Part shown: piece after piece, positions 11,776 to 20,295 of the stretch
Layout of the letters: every line of letters begins with the position of its first letter
Position numbering within the stretch: position 1 is the stretch's first letter
Assembly: GCA_002344885.1 (NCBI GenBank)
Contig: DDUQ01000142.1
Span: 56,609 to 120,608 of the forward strand
Source of the DNA: Comamonadaceae bacterium UBA2334
Lineage (GTDB): Bacteria; Pseudomonadota; Gammaproteobacteria; Burkholderiales; Burkholderiaceae_C
Direction: 5' to 3'
DNA length: 64,000 nucleotides
Made by a program: the position numbers and the translations under genes
The notes under the pieces: generated by a model
The model's database searches: none
Seen by the model: only the letters and a program-made list of their open reading frames with translations
Told to the model about the DNA's origin: nothing

Positions 11776-12342
11776 TCAGCCCTGTGGGTTGGCCCTCAGC
11801 CGCTGCAGCGGGCTGCTGACGAACCCCCCCAGGGCGGGCAGATCGTCCCGGCGGATGTCTTCCGGTTGCCAGTGGCCTTGTTCCACCCGGTCGGCTGCCA
11901 GCACCATGTCGCTGGTGTGCACCAGGCCCAGCCCCAGTGGCGTGCGCAGGTAGAGGTGGCCAGCCTCGTCCAGCAGGCAATGCTGGACCGGGCCTGCGGG
12001 CAGTCCGGTGTGGCTGCAGACCGAGCCGTCTGGCGCCAGCCGCCAGATCCAGGGCGTGGCCTCCAGCTCCACGTACACCCGCTGCGGTCCGTTCTGGAAA
12101 AACCACAGACCGTTCGCATCGCTGGCGTAGTTGCGGCCGATGAAGGCGATCAGCTTGTCATGCAGCAGACGGCTGCCTTTGCTGGGTGGTCGTGCATCGC
12201 CCGGCTGCGGGGCAAACGGGCCGGCGCGCTGGCAGCGGTCGTCACGCATGTACCAGTCGCCACGGGCATCGAGGCCCAACCAACCGTGGCAATCGGGAAC
12301 GTTGGGCCATTTGGCCAGAGCGGCTTTGACAATGTCGTCCAT
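11776..12342 (-). CDS. Uncharacterised conserved protein
   Basis: A 188-aa protein that I do not recognise as an enzyme. It starts MDDIVKAALAKWPNVP and contains many Trp/Asp-rich turns (CHGWLGLDARGDWYMRDD, then WFFQNGPQRVYVELE), suggesting a small all-beta cytoplasmic protein; there is no signal peptide or membrane segment. My recollection is that proteins with this start are frequent in Burkholderiales genomes as a domain of unknown function. It lies 90 bases after the YheT-like hydrolase gene on the same strand and may be cotranscribed. It converges with hisD; a hairpin (11699-11718) lies between them but lacks a clear T-run. Confidence 0.8.
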   Translation of the reverse strand: MDDIVKAALAKWPNVPDCHGWLGLDARGDWYMRDDRCQRAGPFAPQPGDARPPSKGSRLLHDKLIAFIGRNYASDANGLWFFQNGPQRVYVELEATPWIWRLAPDGSVCSHTGLPAGPVQHCLLDEAGHLYLRTPLGLGLVHTSDMVLAADRVEQGHWQPEDIRRDDLPALGGFVSSPLQRLRANPQG

Positions 12343-12432
12343 GGTGCAAGGAAAAGCTGTGCGGCAAACGTGTGTGGCGAATGGGTGCGGCGGTTGAGTG
12401 CTATAAGCAGGTGCGACAAGTAGGTGCGGCGG

Positions 12433-13494
12433 TCAGAGATGGGCCATCATCCAGGTGCCCACGGCATCGGGCATGGCGCGGACGTGACCCGGAAACCGGA
12501 ACGGGCCAGCTGCCACCGGAAACCCCACATGGCCGCCCTGTGTTGGGTGCCACAGGGTGACGTTCGGGCCCACGGCGTGGGGCTGCGGCAACGATGCTGC
12601 CGGCACGAACGGGTCGTTCAGTGCGTTCAGCGCCAGCGCGGGTACCCGGATGTCGGGCAGCACCGGCTTGGCCGATGCCCGGGTCCAGTAGTCTTCGGTG
12701 TGTTTGAACCCGTGCAGCGGCGCGGTGAACAGGTTGTCGAACGCATACAGGTCGCGGGCGGCCCGTAAGGCCTCGCCGTCAAACAGACCCGGATGCTGTT
12801 CCAGCTTGCGCAGGGCTTTGGGCACCATGGTGGACAGAAACATTCGGGTGTAAACCAGACGGTTGAAGCCCTTGCCAATGGCGTGGCCACCGGCCGCCAG
12901 GTCCAGCGGCGAGCAGATGGCAGCCACCGCCTTCACGCGCTGCGCGGCTGCGTGACCCGCCTCGCCGGCCCAGCGCAGCAGGGCGTTTCCACCCAGCGAA
13001 ACGCCCGCTGCCAGCAGCGGGCGTTTGGGGTGCAGTTGGGCAAAACGGGCCAGGATCCAGTCGATTTCTTCATGGTCGCCCGAGTGGTAGGCCCGGGGGG
13101 CCAGGTTCAGTTCGCCCGAGCAGCCTCGGAAATGTGGCACCGCCATCATCAGGCCGTGCTGGCAGGCGAAGTCGGCAAATGCCACGGCGTACTGGCTGCT
13201 GGACGAGCCTTCCAGCCCGTGGAACAGCACCAGCAGCGGCGCGTGTTCGGGTACGGGGTGGCGCGTGAAGTCCACATCCACAAAGTCATGGTCAGGCGTG
13301 GTCCAGCGCTCACGTCGCCAACTGGGGGGCTGCTGCGCCAGGTGCCGCCGCGACAGCGTGGCCGCCCAGATGGTCTGGGCGTTCCCGCCGGGCAGCCAGC
13401 GGGGTGCCCGGTAATTAAACCGGGCGGGCGCCGCGGGGCCTTCGGTTGGCCGGATGTGTGGGTTGGCGGTGGGGCGGTGCATGGGAACCAGCAT
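12433..13494 (-). CDS. YheT-family alpha/beta hydrolase
   Basis: A 353-aa alpha/beta hydrolase of the YheT/ABHD1 type. It shows the family sequence FNYRAPRWLPGGNAQTIWA near the N-terminus, the oxyanion region LFHGLEGSSSSQY, the nucleophile elbow GVSLGGNALLRW (Ser) and a late catalytic His in GGHVGFP. Family members are esterase-like with unknown physiological substrates. The frame is open further upstream, but the ATG at 13494 has GGTGAAAA upstream and removes a low-complexity leader. The next gene downstream on the strand is the uncharacterised protein at 11776-12342. Confidence 0.9.
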   Translation of the reverse strand: MLVPMHRPTANPHIRPTEGPAAPARFNYRAPRWLPGGNAQTIWAATLSRRHLAQQPPSWRRERWTTPDHDFVDVDFTRHPVPEHAPLLVLFHGLEGSSSSQYAVAFADFACQHGLMMAVPHFRGCSGELNLAPRAYHSGDHEEIDWILARFAQLHPKRPLLAAGVSLGGNALLRWAGEAGHAAAQRVKAVAAICSPLDLAAGGHAIGKGFNRLVYTRMFLSTMVPKALRKLEQHPGLFDGEALRAARDLYAFDNLFTAPLHGFKHTEDYWTRASAKPVLPDIRVPALALNALNDPFVPAASLPQPHAVGPNVTLWHPTQGGHVGFPVAAGPFRFPGHVRAMPDAVGTWMMAHL

Positions 13495-13646
13495 GCTGGT
13501 ATTTTCACCGCTTGCCGGTTGGCCATCGCTGGCCGGGGGCATACACCGCCCGCCATGCCTGCATGGGGTCTGGCCGGGGTAGGGCGGCATGCCCGACCAG
13601 CAACGCAAGGGTCAGGCCCTGCGGCCCAAGGCCCAGTGGGCGCTGC

Positions 13647-14912
13647 TTACTGGTAGCTGCGCGCGTCCTCGATCACCTTGCCGTCGTTGGGCAGGCTGCC
13701 CACGGAGACGCGCACCACGTCGGCGCGCAGCTTGGTGACTTCCCGCACCGCGTGGCCGATGGCGGCTTCGGTGTTGGCATCCAGCGTGGCGCATTCCACG
13801 CTCAGCGTCATCTGGTCGTTGGCCATTTCGCCGCTGACCACCAGACGGCCCTTGACCAGTTGCGGGAAGCGCTTGAGCACGTCCTGTACCTGGCCGGGGT
13901 GCACAAACATGCCGCGCACTTTGGTGGTCTGGTCGGCTCGGCCCATCCAGCCCTTGATGCGCGTGTTGGTGCGTCCGCTGGGGCAGGGGCCAGGCAACAC
14001 GGCGGACAGGTCGCCGGTGCCGAAGCGCACCAGCGGGTAGTCGGGGTTGAGCACGGTGACCACCACTTCGCCCACCTCGCCGTCGGGCACCGGGTCGCCC
14101 GTGCCGGGCCGGACGATTTCCAGGAAGATGCCTTCATCCAGCACCAGCCCTTCGCGGGCCGAGGTTTCGTAAGCAATCAGCCCGGCATCCGCTGTGGCAT
14201 AGGCCTGGTAGGCCTGGATGCCACGCTCGGCCAGCCAGTCGCGCAGGCTGGGCGGAAAGGCCTCGCCCGACACCAGGGCCTTGGTGATGGTCAGTTTCTG
14301 ACCCGCTTCTTCGGCCTTTTCGACCAGGATGCGCAGGAAACTGGGTGTGCCCGCGTAGGCGTGGGGCCTGAGGTCGGCAATGGCTGCCAGTTGCTGTTCG
14401 GTGTTGCCCACGCCTGCGGGGATCACGGTGCAGCCCAGGGCGTGCGCACCGGCCTCCATGATCCAGGCACCGGGTGTCAGGTGATAGCTGAACGTGTTGT
14501 GCACCAGGTCCCCCGCCGCAAAGCCGGCAGCGGCCATGGCGCGTGCGCTGCGCCAGTAGTCGGCGGCACAGCCTTCAGGCTCGTAGATGGGGCCGGGAGA
14601 CTGGTACACCCGTCGCGCACCCTGTGCGCGCTGCAGGCCAGTCCAGCCAATGGCTGAAAACCCGCCGAATGGGTCATGGCCTGAGGCGCGGCTGGCTTTC
14701 TGGCGTTCCAGCAGTTCGTGCTTGCGGATGACGGGCAGCGTGGCCAGTGCCGCACGGTTGCAGATGGTGGTGGTGTCGACACCCGCCAGTTGCTCGGCCA
14801 CCGCAGCACTGCGTGTGGCTGCCTGCGCGAGGTGTTGTGGCAGGGCCGCCATGAGCGCGGCTTCGCGTGCCGTTGCGTCACGCGTCTCCAGGGTGTCGAG
14901 GTGGTTGGGCAT
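13647..14912 (-). CDS. Phenylacetate-CoA ligase-like AMP-forming enzyme
   Basis: A 421-aa member of the PaaK-like adenylate-forming ligases, which join a carboxylic acid to CoA using ATP. Visible blocks include LPVIRKHELLERQKA, the region QSPGPIYEPEG corresponding to the P-loop side, and a C-terminal AMP-binding domain with GRADQTTKVRGMFVHPGQV, the hinge/ligase motif of this family. It lacks the classical SSGTTGKP string, as is usual for this subgroup. It is the last gene of the liv-type ABC operon, 82 bases after livF with a repeat copy between. Substrate is probably an aromatic or other organic acid; PaaK itself is not proven. Confidence 0.85.
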   Translation of the reverse strand: MPNHLDTLETRDATAREAALMAALPQHLAQAATRSAAVAEQLAGVDTTTICNRAALATLPVIRKHELLERQKASRASGHDPFGGFSAIGWTGLQRAQGARRVYQSPGPIYEPEGCAADYWRSARAMAAAGFAAGDLVHNTFSYHLTPGAWIMEAGAHALGCTVIPAGVGNTEQQLAAIADLRPHAYAGTPSFLRILVEKAEEAGQKLTITKALVSGEAFPPSLRDWLAERGIQAYQAYATADAGLIAYETSAREGLVLDEGIFLEIVRPGTGDPVPDGEVGEVVVTVLNPDYPLVRFGTGDLSAVLPGPCPSGRTNTRIKGWMGRADQTTKVRGMFVHPGQVQDVLKRFPQLVKGRLVVSGEMANDQMTLSVECATLDANTEAAIGHAVREVTKLRADVVRVSVGSLPNDGKVIEDARSYQ

Positions 14913-14923
14913 GCGTCAGCCTT

Positions 14924-14984
14924 TGCAAATAAATAGCACGTAACGCTTGATGGTCAAGCGCTGAGTTGCAAAAATGATTTGTAA
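14924..14984 (-). repeat. AT-rich dispersed repeat, copy D, with perfect hairpin
   Basis: The livF-paaK-like gap contains the family cores and a perfect stem CGCTTGA (14944-14950) / TCAAGCG (14954-14960) with a TGG loop. The flanks are A/T runs (AAATAAATAGCACG and GCAAAAATGATTTG). It could act as a processing or attenuation hairpin inside the operon. Confidence 0.65.
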
Positions 14985-14994
14985 ATGTATGGTG

Positions 14995-15804
14995 TCAGGC
15001 GAGCCAGCGCTTGCGACGCTTGTAGCTCTTCACGTCTTTGAATGACTTACGTTCGCCCCCACCCATACCGAGGTAGAACTCTTTCACGTCCTCGTTGTTA
15101 CGCAGGTCGCTGGCGCTGCCGTCCATCATGATGCGGCCGGATTCCATGATGTAGCCGTAGTCAGCGTACTTCAGGGCCATGTTGGTGTTCTGCTCGGCAA
15201 TCAGGAAGGTGACCTTCTCTTTGGTGTTGAGGTCTTTGACGATCTCGAACACCTCTTCCACGATCTGTGGGGCCAGGCCCATCGACGGTTCGTCGAGCAG
15301 CACCACGCTGGGGTTGGCCATCAGGGCGCGGCCGATAGCACACATCTGCTGCTCGCCGCCCGATGTGTAGGCCGCCTGGCTGGTGCGGCGGGTTTTCAGG
15401 CGGGGGAAGTAGTTGTAGACTTTTTCCAGGTTGGCTTCGATCTCGGCCTTGCTGGTGCGGGTGTAGCTGCCTGTCATCAGGTTTTCTTCGATGGTCAGGT
15501 GGGCAAAGCAGTGGCGGCCTTCCATGACCTGTACCACCCCCCGCTTGACAAGGTCGGCGGGCGACATGTTTTCAATGCGTTCACCACGCAGTTCGACGCT
15601 GCCCTTGGTGACTTCGCCACGCTCGGCTTTGAGCAGGTTGGAAATGGCCCGCAGCGTGGTCGTCTTGCCCGCGCCGTTGCCGCCGAGGATGGCCGCAATC
15701 TGGCCTTCGGCGACGGTCAGTGACACGCCTTTGAGCACCAGAATCACGTGGTTGTAGATGACTTCAATGCCGTTGACGTTGATGACGATGTTGGGGTTGC
15801 TCAT
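14995..15804 (-). CDS. livF: Branched-chain-type ABC transporter ATP-binding protein LivF
   Basis: LivF-type ATPase (269 aa) of a HAAT-family uptake system. Walker A GGNGAGKTT is at about 40-48, the signature is TSGGEQQMCAIGRAL and Walker B is VVLLDEPSMGLAPQ, the SMGLAP string being typical of LivF. I choose the ATG at 15804 (MSNPNIVINV) because GAAAGGTCAAC precedes it; a longer open frame exists. It lies after livK and a strong stem-loop. The C-terminus has a basic tail (KSYKRRKRWLA) longer than in E. coli LivF (about 237 aa). Confidence 0.93.
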   Translation of the reverse strand: MSNPNIVINVNGIEVIYNHVILVLKGVSLTVAEGQIAAILGGNGAGKTTTLRAISNLLKAERGEVTKGSVELRGERIENMSPADLVKRGVVQVMEGRHCFAHLTIEENLMTGSYTRTSKAEIEANLEKVYNYFPRLKTRRTSQAAYTSGGEQQMCAIGRALMANPSVVLLDEPSMGLAPQIVEEVFEIVKDLNTKEKVTFLIAEQNTNMALKYADYGYIMESGRIMMDGSASDLRNNEDVKEFYLGMGGGERKSFKDVKSYKRRKRWLA

Positions 15805-15888
15805 GTTGACCTTTCGACTCATGTCAGCCCCGCACGCGAGGCTGGTATGAGGCATCGGCCCGGCTGCGGACCGATGGGGTCTGCCCAT

Positions 15889-15928
15889 CACCGGTCGCGC
15901 GCTGGCAAGGCCAGACGCACGACCGGTG
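15889..15928 (-). other. Long intercistronic stem-loop between livK and livF
   Basis: Arms CACCGGTCG (15889-15897) and CGACCGGTG (15920-15928) are perfectly complementary; the inside extends with GCTGGC / GCCAG around an AAG loop, giving a near-continuous hairpin of about 17-18 pairs. There is no T-run on either side. This fits an mRNA-stabilising or processing hairpin after the highly expressed binding-protein gene more than a terminator. Confidence 0.7.
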
Positions 15929-15938
15929 GCAGCTACGA

Positions 15939-17276
15939 TCAGGACTGGCAGTCTTTCGCGTCGCGGCGGGTCAGCTTTTTCTCGGCTGCGTACTTGTCGG
16001 CAGCTGCTTTGACCATGGGCTTCAGCAACGACTCGTCAGCTTGATACCAGTCGGATGACCAGTTGAACTTGGCACCATCCCACTGGTGAATTCGGGCCCA
16101 GGCCGATCCCATGTGGTCCTGGCAGCTGGTGGAGATGGGGCGCATCACTCCCTTGAAACCCAATGCGTCCAGCTTGGGTTGGGTCAGGTTCAGGTTTTCC
16201 AGACCCCAGCGGACTTGCTCACCCGTCATGACCTTGCCTTTGCCGAAGCGTTCTTGCGCGGCGCGTACACCTTCAACCGCGAGCATGGCGCTCATCATGC
16301 CTCGCACGTACAGCACATCACCCACTTCATCTTTCGGCCCGGTGCCCTGGCCCTTGCCGTGTACTTTGGTGAGGGTTTCCTTGATAACGTCGGCGTTCTT
16401 CTCGGCGCCGTGCTGCATCATCACGGCTTTGTAGCCTTTGGCGCCCTGGCCCACGTCTTTCACGTCCGGTTCGGCACCGGCCCACCAAACGCCGTACATC
16501 TTGTCGCGCGGGTAGCCTGTGGCTTGGGCTTCTTTCAGTGCGGTGGAGTTCATCACGCCCCAGCCCCAGTTGATGACGAAATCAGGCCGGTTCTGGCGGA
16601 TTTGCAGCCAGGTGGCTTTCTGCTCCACACCGGGGTGGGTGACCGGCAGCAGGCTCAGCTGGAAGCCGTGGGTGGCTGCATGCTCTTGCAGCACGGGGAT
16701 GGGCTCTTTGCCGAACGGGCTGTCGTGGTAAATCAAGGTGATTTTCTTGCCCTTGAGCTTGTCCATGCCACCCAGGTTCTTGGCTATGTCCTGCATGATC
16801 ACGTCTGCGGCCACCCAGTAGGTGCCGGCCAACGGGAAGTTCCACTTGAACACGCCACCGTCCTGGCTTTCGGAACGGCCATAACCGGCAGTCACCAGCG
16901 GAATTTTGTCAACAGGTGCTTTTTCGGTCAGTGCGAAAGTGATGCCTGTGGACAGCGGCTGGAAAACGGTAGCACCGCCGTTCTTGCCTTTCAGTCGCTC
17001 GTAGCATTCCACGCCGCGGTCGGTGGCGTAACCCGTTTCGCATTCTTCAAAACTCAGCTTGACACCGTTGATGCCACCGCGTTCGTTGACAAGCTTGAGG
17101 TAGTCGACATAACCGTTGGCAAATGGCACACCGTTAGGGGCGTACGCACCGGTTCGGTAGACCAGGACAGGGAAAAACTGCTCTTTGGCCTGGGCCGCGG
17201 CCTGGGTGGACACCAGGGCGCCGGTAAGGCCGGTGGCAACCATGGTGGCTGCAAGAACGAGTTGACGGATTTTCAT
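15939..17276 (-). CDS. livK: Periplasmic substrate-binding protein of liv-type ABC transporter
   Basis: Periplasmic binding protein (445 aa) of the Peripla_BP_6 (Leu/Ile/Val-binding-like) family. The Sec signal is MKIRQLVLAATMVATGLTG..., cleaved near AAAQA. The mature protein has the two-lobe pattern with GINGVKLSFEECETGY in lobe 1 and NWGWGVMNSTALKEAQ in the hinge. It is longer than E. coli LivJ/LivK (about 370 aa), as is common for homologues that bind aromatic acids or other organic compounds, so amino acids are not proven as ligand. Start ATG at 17276 has GGAGACAACC before it. Confidence 0.92.
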   Translation of the reverse strand: MKIRQLVLAATMVATGLTGALVSTQAAAQAKEQFFPVLVYRTGAYAPNGVPFANGYVDYLKLVNERGGINGVKLSFEECETGYATDRGVECYERLKGKNGGATVFQPLSTGITFALTEKAPVDKIPLVTAGYGRSESQDGGVFKWNFPLAGTYWVAADVIMQDIAKNLGGMDKLKGKKITLIYHDSPFGKEPIPVLQEHAATHGFQLSLLPVTHPGVEQKATWLQIRQNRPDFVINWGWGVMNSTALKEAQATGYPRDKMYGVWWAGAEPDVKDVGQGAKGYKAVMMQHGAEKNADVIKETLTKVHGKGQGTGPKDEVGDVLYVRGMMSAMLAVEGVRAAQERFGKGKVMTGEQVRWGLENLNLTQPKLDALGFKGVMRPISTSCQDHMGSAWARIHQWDGAKFNWSSDWYQADESLLKPMVKAAADKYAAEKKLTRRDAKDCQS

Positions 17277-17371
17277 GGTTGTCTCCAAAAAAGAAAGCAC
17301 ACAACTGAACACGGGTAAGCGCTGGAAGGCAATAAAGGATGCAAACGCGCCACTTGCACCCCTGGAAACAC

Positions 17372-18448
17372 TCAGTGCGGGAACGGCCAGATGCGCAGCT
17401 TTTGCTTGGCCACGCTCCACAGTTTGGCCAGACCGTGGGGCTCGACAATCAGGAACCAGACGATCAGCGCGCCGAAAATCATGAATTCGGTGTGAGCGAC
17501 AGCGGCCGTAGATATGCTGACACCGACCAGACCGCCCACGAATGGCAGGAACTGGTTCAGGAAGATGGGCAGCACGACGATGAAGGCTGCGCCAAACATG
17601 CTGCCCATGATCGAGCCCATGCCGCCGATGATGACCATGAACAGCAATTGGAACGAGCGGTCCACGGAGAAAGCAGCCGGCTCCCATGAACCCAGGTGCA
17701 CAAAGCCCCACAGCCCACCGGCCACGCCGACGATGAACGAGCTGACCGCAAAGGCGCTCAGCTTCGCGTACATCGGACGGATGCCGATGACGGCTGCCGC
17801 CACGTCCATGTCGCGAATGGCCATCCACTCCCGGCCGATGGAGCCCCGAACCAGGTTTTTGGCCAGCAGTGCGAACACGACCAGGAATGCCAGGCAGAAC
17901 AGATATTTTTCGACCGGCGTGTTGATGGTCCAGCCAAACACTTGCAGGTTGGAAACGGACACCGAACCCGAGGCGTTGTTGTTGGTGAACCAGCCGACAC
18001 GCAGGAAAGCCCAGTCACAGAAAAACTGTGCGGCCAGCGTGGCCACCGCCAGGTACAGGCCCTTGACGCGCAGGCTGGGAATGCCAAAGAACATGCCCAC
18101 CAAGGTGGCGAAGAAGCCACCTGACAGCAAGGCGACGATCAGCGGCATGCCTTCGATGCGGATGAAGGTGTTGTATGCCATGTAGGCGCCCACTGCCATG
18201 AACGCACCCGAGCCGAGAGAAATCTGGCCACAGTAGCCGACGAGGATGTTCACACCCACGGCTGCCAGCGACAGGATCAGGAAGGGGATGAAAATGGCCC
18301 GGAACATGTACTCGTCGAACATGAACGGCACGGCAATGGCTGCAAACGCAATCAATCCGAGGATGGCCCAGCGATCCTGAGCGATGGGGAAGATCTGCTG
18401 ATCAGCGTGGTAACTGGTCTTGAACTGGCCGTTTTCGCGGTAAAACAT
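17372..18448 (-). CDS. livM: Branched-chain-type ABC transporter permease LivM
   Basis: Permease (358 aa) of the same uptake system. The first ~35 residues are cytoplasmic, followed by 8-10 hydrophobic helices. The LivM/LivH signature is seen in VGYCGQISLGSGAFMAVGAYMA, and the C-terminal part has the cytoplasmic loop GREWMAIRDMDVAAAVIGI that contacts the ATPases, then GAALVGV-type helices. Cotranscribed with livH (72-base gap filled with repeat copy E) and livK (95-base gap). Confidence 0.94.
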   Translation of the reverse strand: MFYRENGQFKTSYHADQQIFPIAQDRWAILGLIAFAAIAVPFMFDEYMFRAIFIPFLILSLAAVGVNILVGYCGQISLGSGAFMAVGAYMAYNTFIRIEGMPLIVALLSGGFFATLVGMFFGIPSLRVKGLYLAVATLAAQFFCDWAFLRVGWFTNNNASGSVSVSNLQVFGWTINTPVEKYLFCLAFLVVFALLAKNLVRGSIGREWMAIRDMDVAAAVIGIRPMYAKLSAFAVSSFIVGVAGGLWGFVHLGSWEPAAFSVDRSFQLLFMVIIGGMGSIMGSMFGAAFIVVLPIFLNQFLPFVGGLVGVSISTAAVAHTEFMIFGALIVWFLIVEPHGLAKLWSVAKQKLRIWPFPH

Positions 18449-18465
18449 GATTCAGCCTTGAATTG

Positions 18466-18520
18466 AGTATAAAAATGAGTCTCGGCGCTTATTTGGCATG
18501 TAATGGGTGCTATGCAAAAT
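18466..18520 (-). repeat. AT-rich dispersed repeat, copy E (livH-livM gap)
   Basis: Reads AAAAATGAGTCTCGGCGCTT, then ATTTGGCATGTAATGG, then GTGCTATGCAAAAT. It aligns closely by eye with copy H at 41828-41884 (shared CGGCGCTTATTT and GTGCTATG). It fills the whole gap between two genes of one operon. Confidence 0.75.
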
Positions 18521-19450
18521 TCAGACGCGGTCGATGATTTTTTCGCCGAACAGCCCCTGCGGACGGAACAGCAGGAACACCAGAGCAAGCACGTAAGCAA
18601 ACCAGATTTCGATGCCGCCACCGACCAGTGGGCCTAGGTAGACCTCGGACAGCTTTTCGCCCACACCGATGATGAGTCCTCCGATGATCGCACCGGGCAC
18701 CGATGTCAACCCCCCCAGAATGATCACCGGCAGGGCACGCAAAGCCACCGTGGTCAGAGAGAACTGCACACCCAGTTTGGAGCCCCAGATCATCCCGGCC
18801 ACCAGGGCCACGATGCCGGCCACACACCAAACGATCACCCAGATACGGTTGAGCGGGATGCCAATGGACTGGGCAGCCTGGTGGTCATCTGCCACGGCGC
18901 GCAGCGCACGGCCTGTGCTGGTTTTCTGGAAGAACAGCGTCAGCCCAGCCACCAAAACGGCCGCAATGCCCGCAGCAATCAGGTCTTCCTTGTTGATCAG
19001 GATGCCGCCCTGGAAGGTGTTTTCAAGGATGAACACAGGCTCCTTCGGCATACCGATGTTGATCTGGTAGATGTCGCTGCCAAAGATGGTCTGACCCAAA
19101 CCGTCGAGGAAATAGGTGATGCCCAGCGTGGCCATCAGCAGCGTTGCACCTTCCTGGTTGACCAGGTGGCGCAGTGCGAGGCGCTCAATCAACCAGGCCA
19201 CCGCAAACATGCACGCTGCCGCGCCCATGAACGCCAGAATGTTGGCCACCAGCAGGCTGTCGCCGCCCAGACCGGCGTTGATCCACTCGGAGAAGCGGGC
19301 CATCGCCAGTGCGGCAAACAGCACCATCGCACCTTGGGCGAAGTTGAACACGCCGGATGCCTTGAAGATCAGCACAAAGCCCAGTGCCACCAGCGAATAG
19401 AGCATCCCGGCCATCAGGCCGCCGAACAGGGTTTCAAGAAAAAAGGCCAT
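18521..19450 (-). CDS. livH: Branched-chain-type ABC transporter permease LivH
   Basis: Permease (309 aa), partner of LivM. It is strongly hydrophobic with about eight helices; the family pattern is GLMAGMLYSLVALGFVLIFKASGVFNFAQGAM near the N-terminus (quoted here only to show the FNFAQG element) and a cytoplasmic loop with STGRALRAVADDHQAAQSIGI. The start is 12 bases downstream of the livG stop. Length agrees with E. coli LivH (308 aa). Confidence 0.95.
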   Translation of the reverse strand: MAFFLETLFGGLMAGMLYSLVALGFVLIFKASGVFNFAQGAMVLFAALAMARFSEWINAGLGGDSLLVANILAFMGAAACMFAVAWLIERLALRHLVNQEGATLLMATLGITYFLDGLGQTIFGSDIYQINIGMPKEPVFILENTFQGGILINKEDLIAAGIAAVLVAGLTLFFQKTSTGRALRAVADDHQAAQSIGIPLNRIWVIVWCVAGIVALVAGMIWGSKLGVQFSLTTVALRALPVIILGGLTSVPGAIIGGLIIGVGEKLSEVYLGPLVGGGIEIWFAYVLALVFLLFRPQGLFGEKIIDRV

Positions 19451-19462
19451 TTAGCTTGCTCC

Positions 19463-20248
19463 TCAGTGCGACGTGCCCAAATAGGCACTGATCACTTCTT
19501 CGTTGTTTCGGACTTCTTCGGGGGTGCCATCGCCGATCTTCTTGCCGTAGTCCAGCACCACGACCCGGTCGGAAATGTCCATCACCACGCCCATGTCGTG
19601 CTCGATCAGCACGACCGTGGTGCCGAACTCGTCATTGATGTCGAGGATGAAGCGGCACATGTCCTGCTTTTCCTCCACGTTCATGCCGGCCATGGGTTCG
19701 TCCAGCAGCAGCACCTGCGGCTCCATGGCCAGCGCACGGCCCAGGTCGACGCGCTTTTGCAGGCCGTAGGGCAGCTGGCCGACAGCGGTCTTGCGGTAGG
19801 CCTGGATTTCCAGGAAGTCGATGATGTGCTCCACCTTTTCGCGGTGGGCCACTTCCTCGCGCTCGGCAGGGCCGATGCGCAGGGCTTGCAGGAAGAGGTT
19901 GCTCTTGATGCGCAGGTTGCGGCCGGACATCAGGTTGTCGATCACGTTCATGCCCTTGAACAGCGCCAGGTTCTGGAACGTGCGGGCGATGCCCATTTCG
20001 GCCACCTGGCGGCTGTTCATGTGCTTGAACGTCTGGCCACGGAACGTGACCGAGCCTTCCTGCGGTTTGTACACGCCGTTGATGCAGTTGAGCATCGAGC
20101 TTTTGCCGGCACCGTTGGGGCCGATGATGGCGCGGATTTCGTGTTCCTTGACGTTGAAGCTGATGTCGGTCAGCGCCTTCACGCCGCCGAACCGCAAGCT
20201 GATGTTCTTCACGTCAAGGATGACGTCGCCAATTTTCTTGTCTGCCAT
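19463..20248 (-). CDS. livG: Branched-chain-type ABC transporter ATP-binding protein LivG
   Basis: LivG-type ATPase (261 aa). Walker A GPNGAGKSS is at about 43-51, signature region LPYGLQKRVDLGRALA (the Y-G-Q variant normal for LivG) and Walker B VLLLDEPMAGMN. It ends in the typical C-terminal EEVRNNEEVISAYLG. It follows the acyl-CoA synthetase gene by 47 bases, so transcription probably begins in the 22.2-22.4 kb divergent region and runs through the ligase into livGHMKF. Confidence 0.95.
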   Translation of the reverse strand: MADKKIGDVILDVKNISLRFGGVKALTDISFNVKEHEIRAIIGPNGAGKSSMLNCINGVYKPQEGSVTFRGQTFKHMNSRQVAEMGIARTFQNLALFKGMNVIDNLMSGRNLRIKSNLFLQALRIGPAEREEVAHREKVEHIIDFLEIQAYRKTAVGQLPYGLQKRVDLGRALAMEPQVLLLDEPMAGMNVEEKQDMCRFILDINDEFGTTVVLIEHDMGVVMDISDRVVVLDYGKKIGDGTPEEVRNNEEVISAYLGTSH

Positions 20249-20295
20249 GGTTGAGGTCTTTCAGGCGTAGGTGTGCTGTGCGGCCGCGGGCTGCA

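Noticed and set aside
17284..17340. Further dispersed-repeat copy in the livM-livK gap
   Set aside because: Only a TAAGCGCTGGA-like half core is recognisable; the second core is missing.
15939..17828. Reading the livK frame as a 629-aa fusion with upstream sequence
   Set aside because: The upstream 184 codons overlap livM in another frame; a signal peptide and GGAG site mark the true start at 17276.
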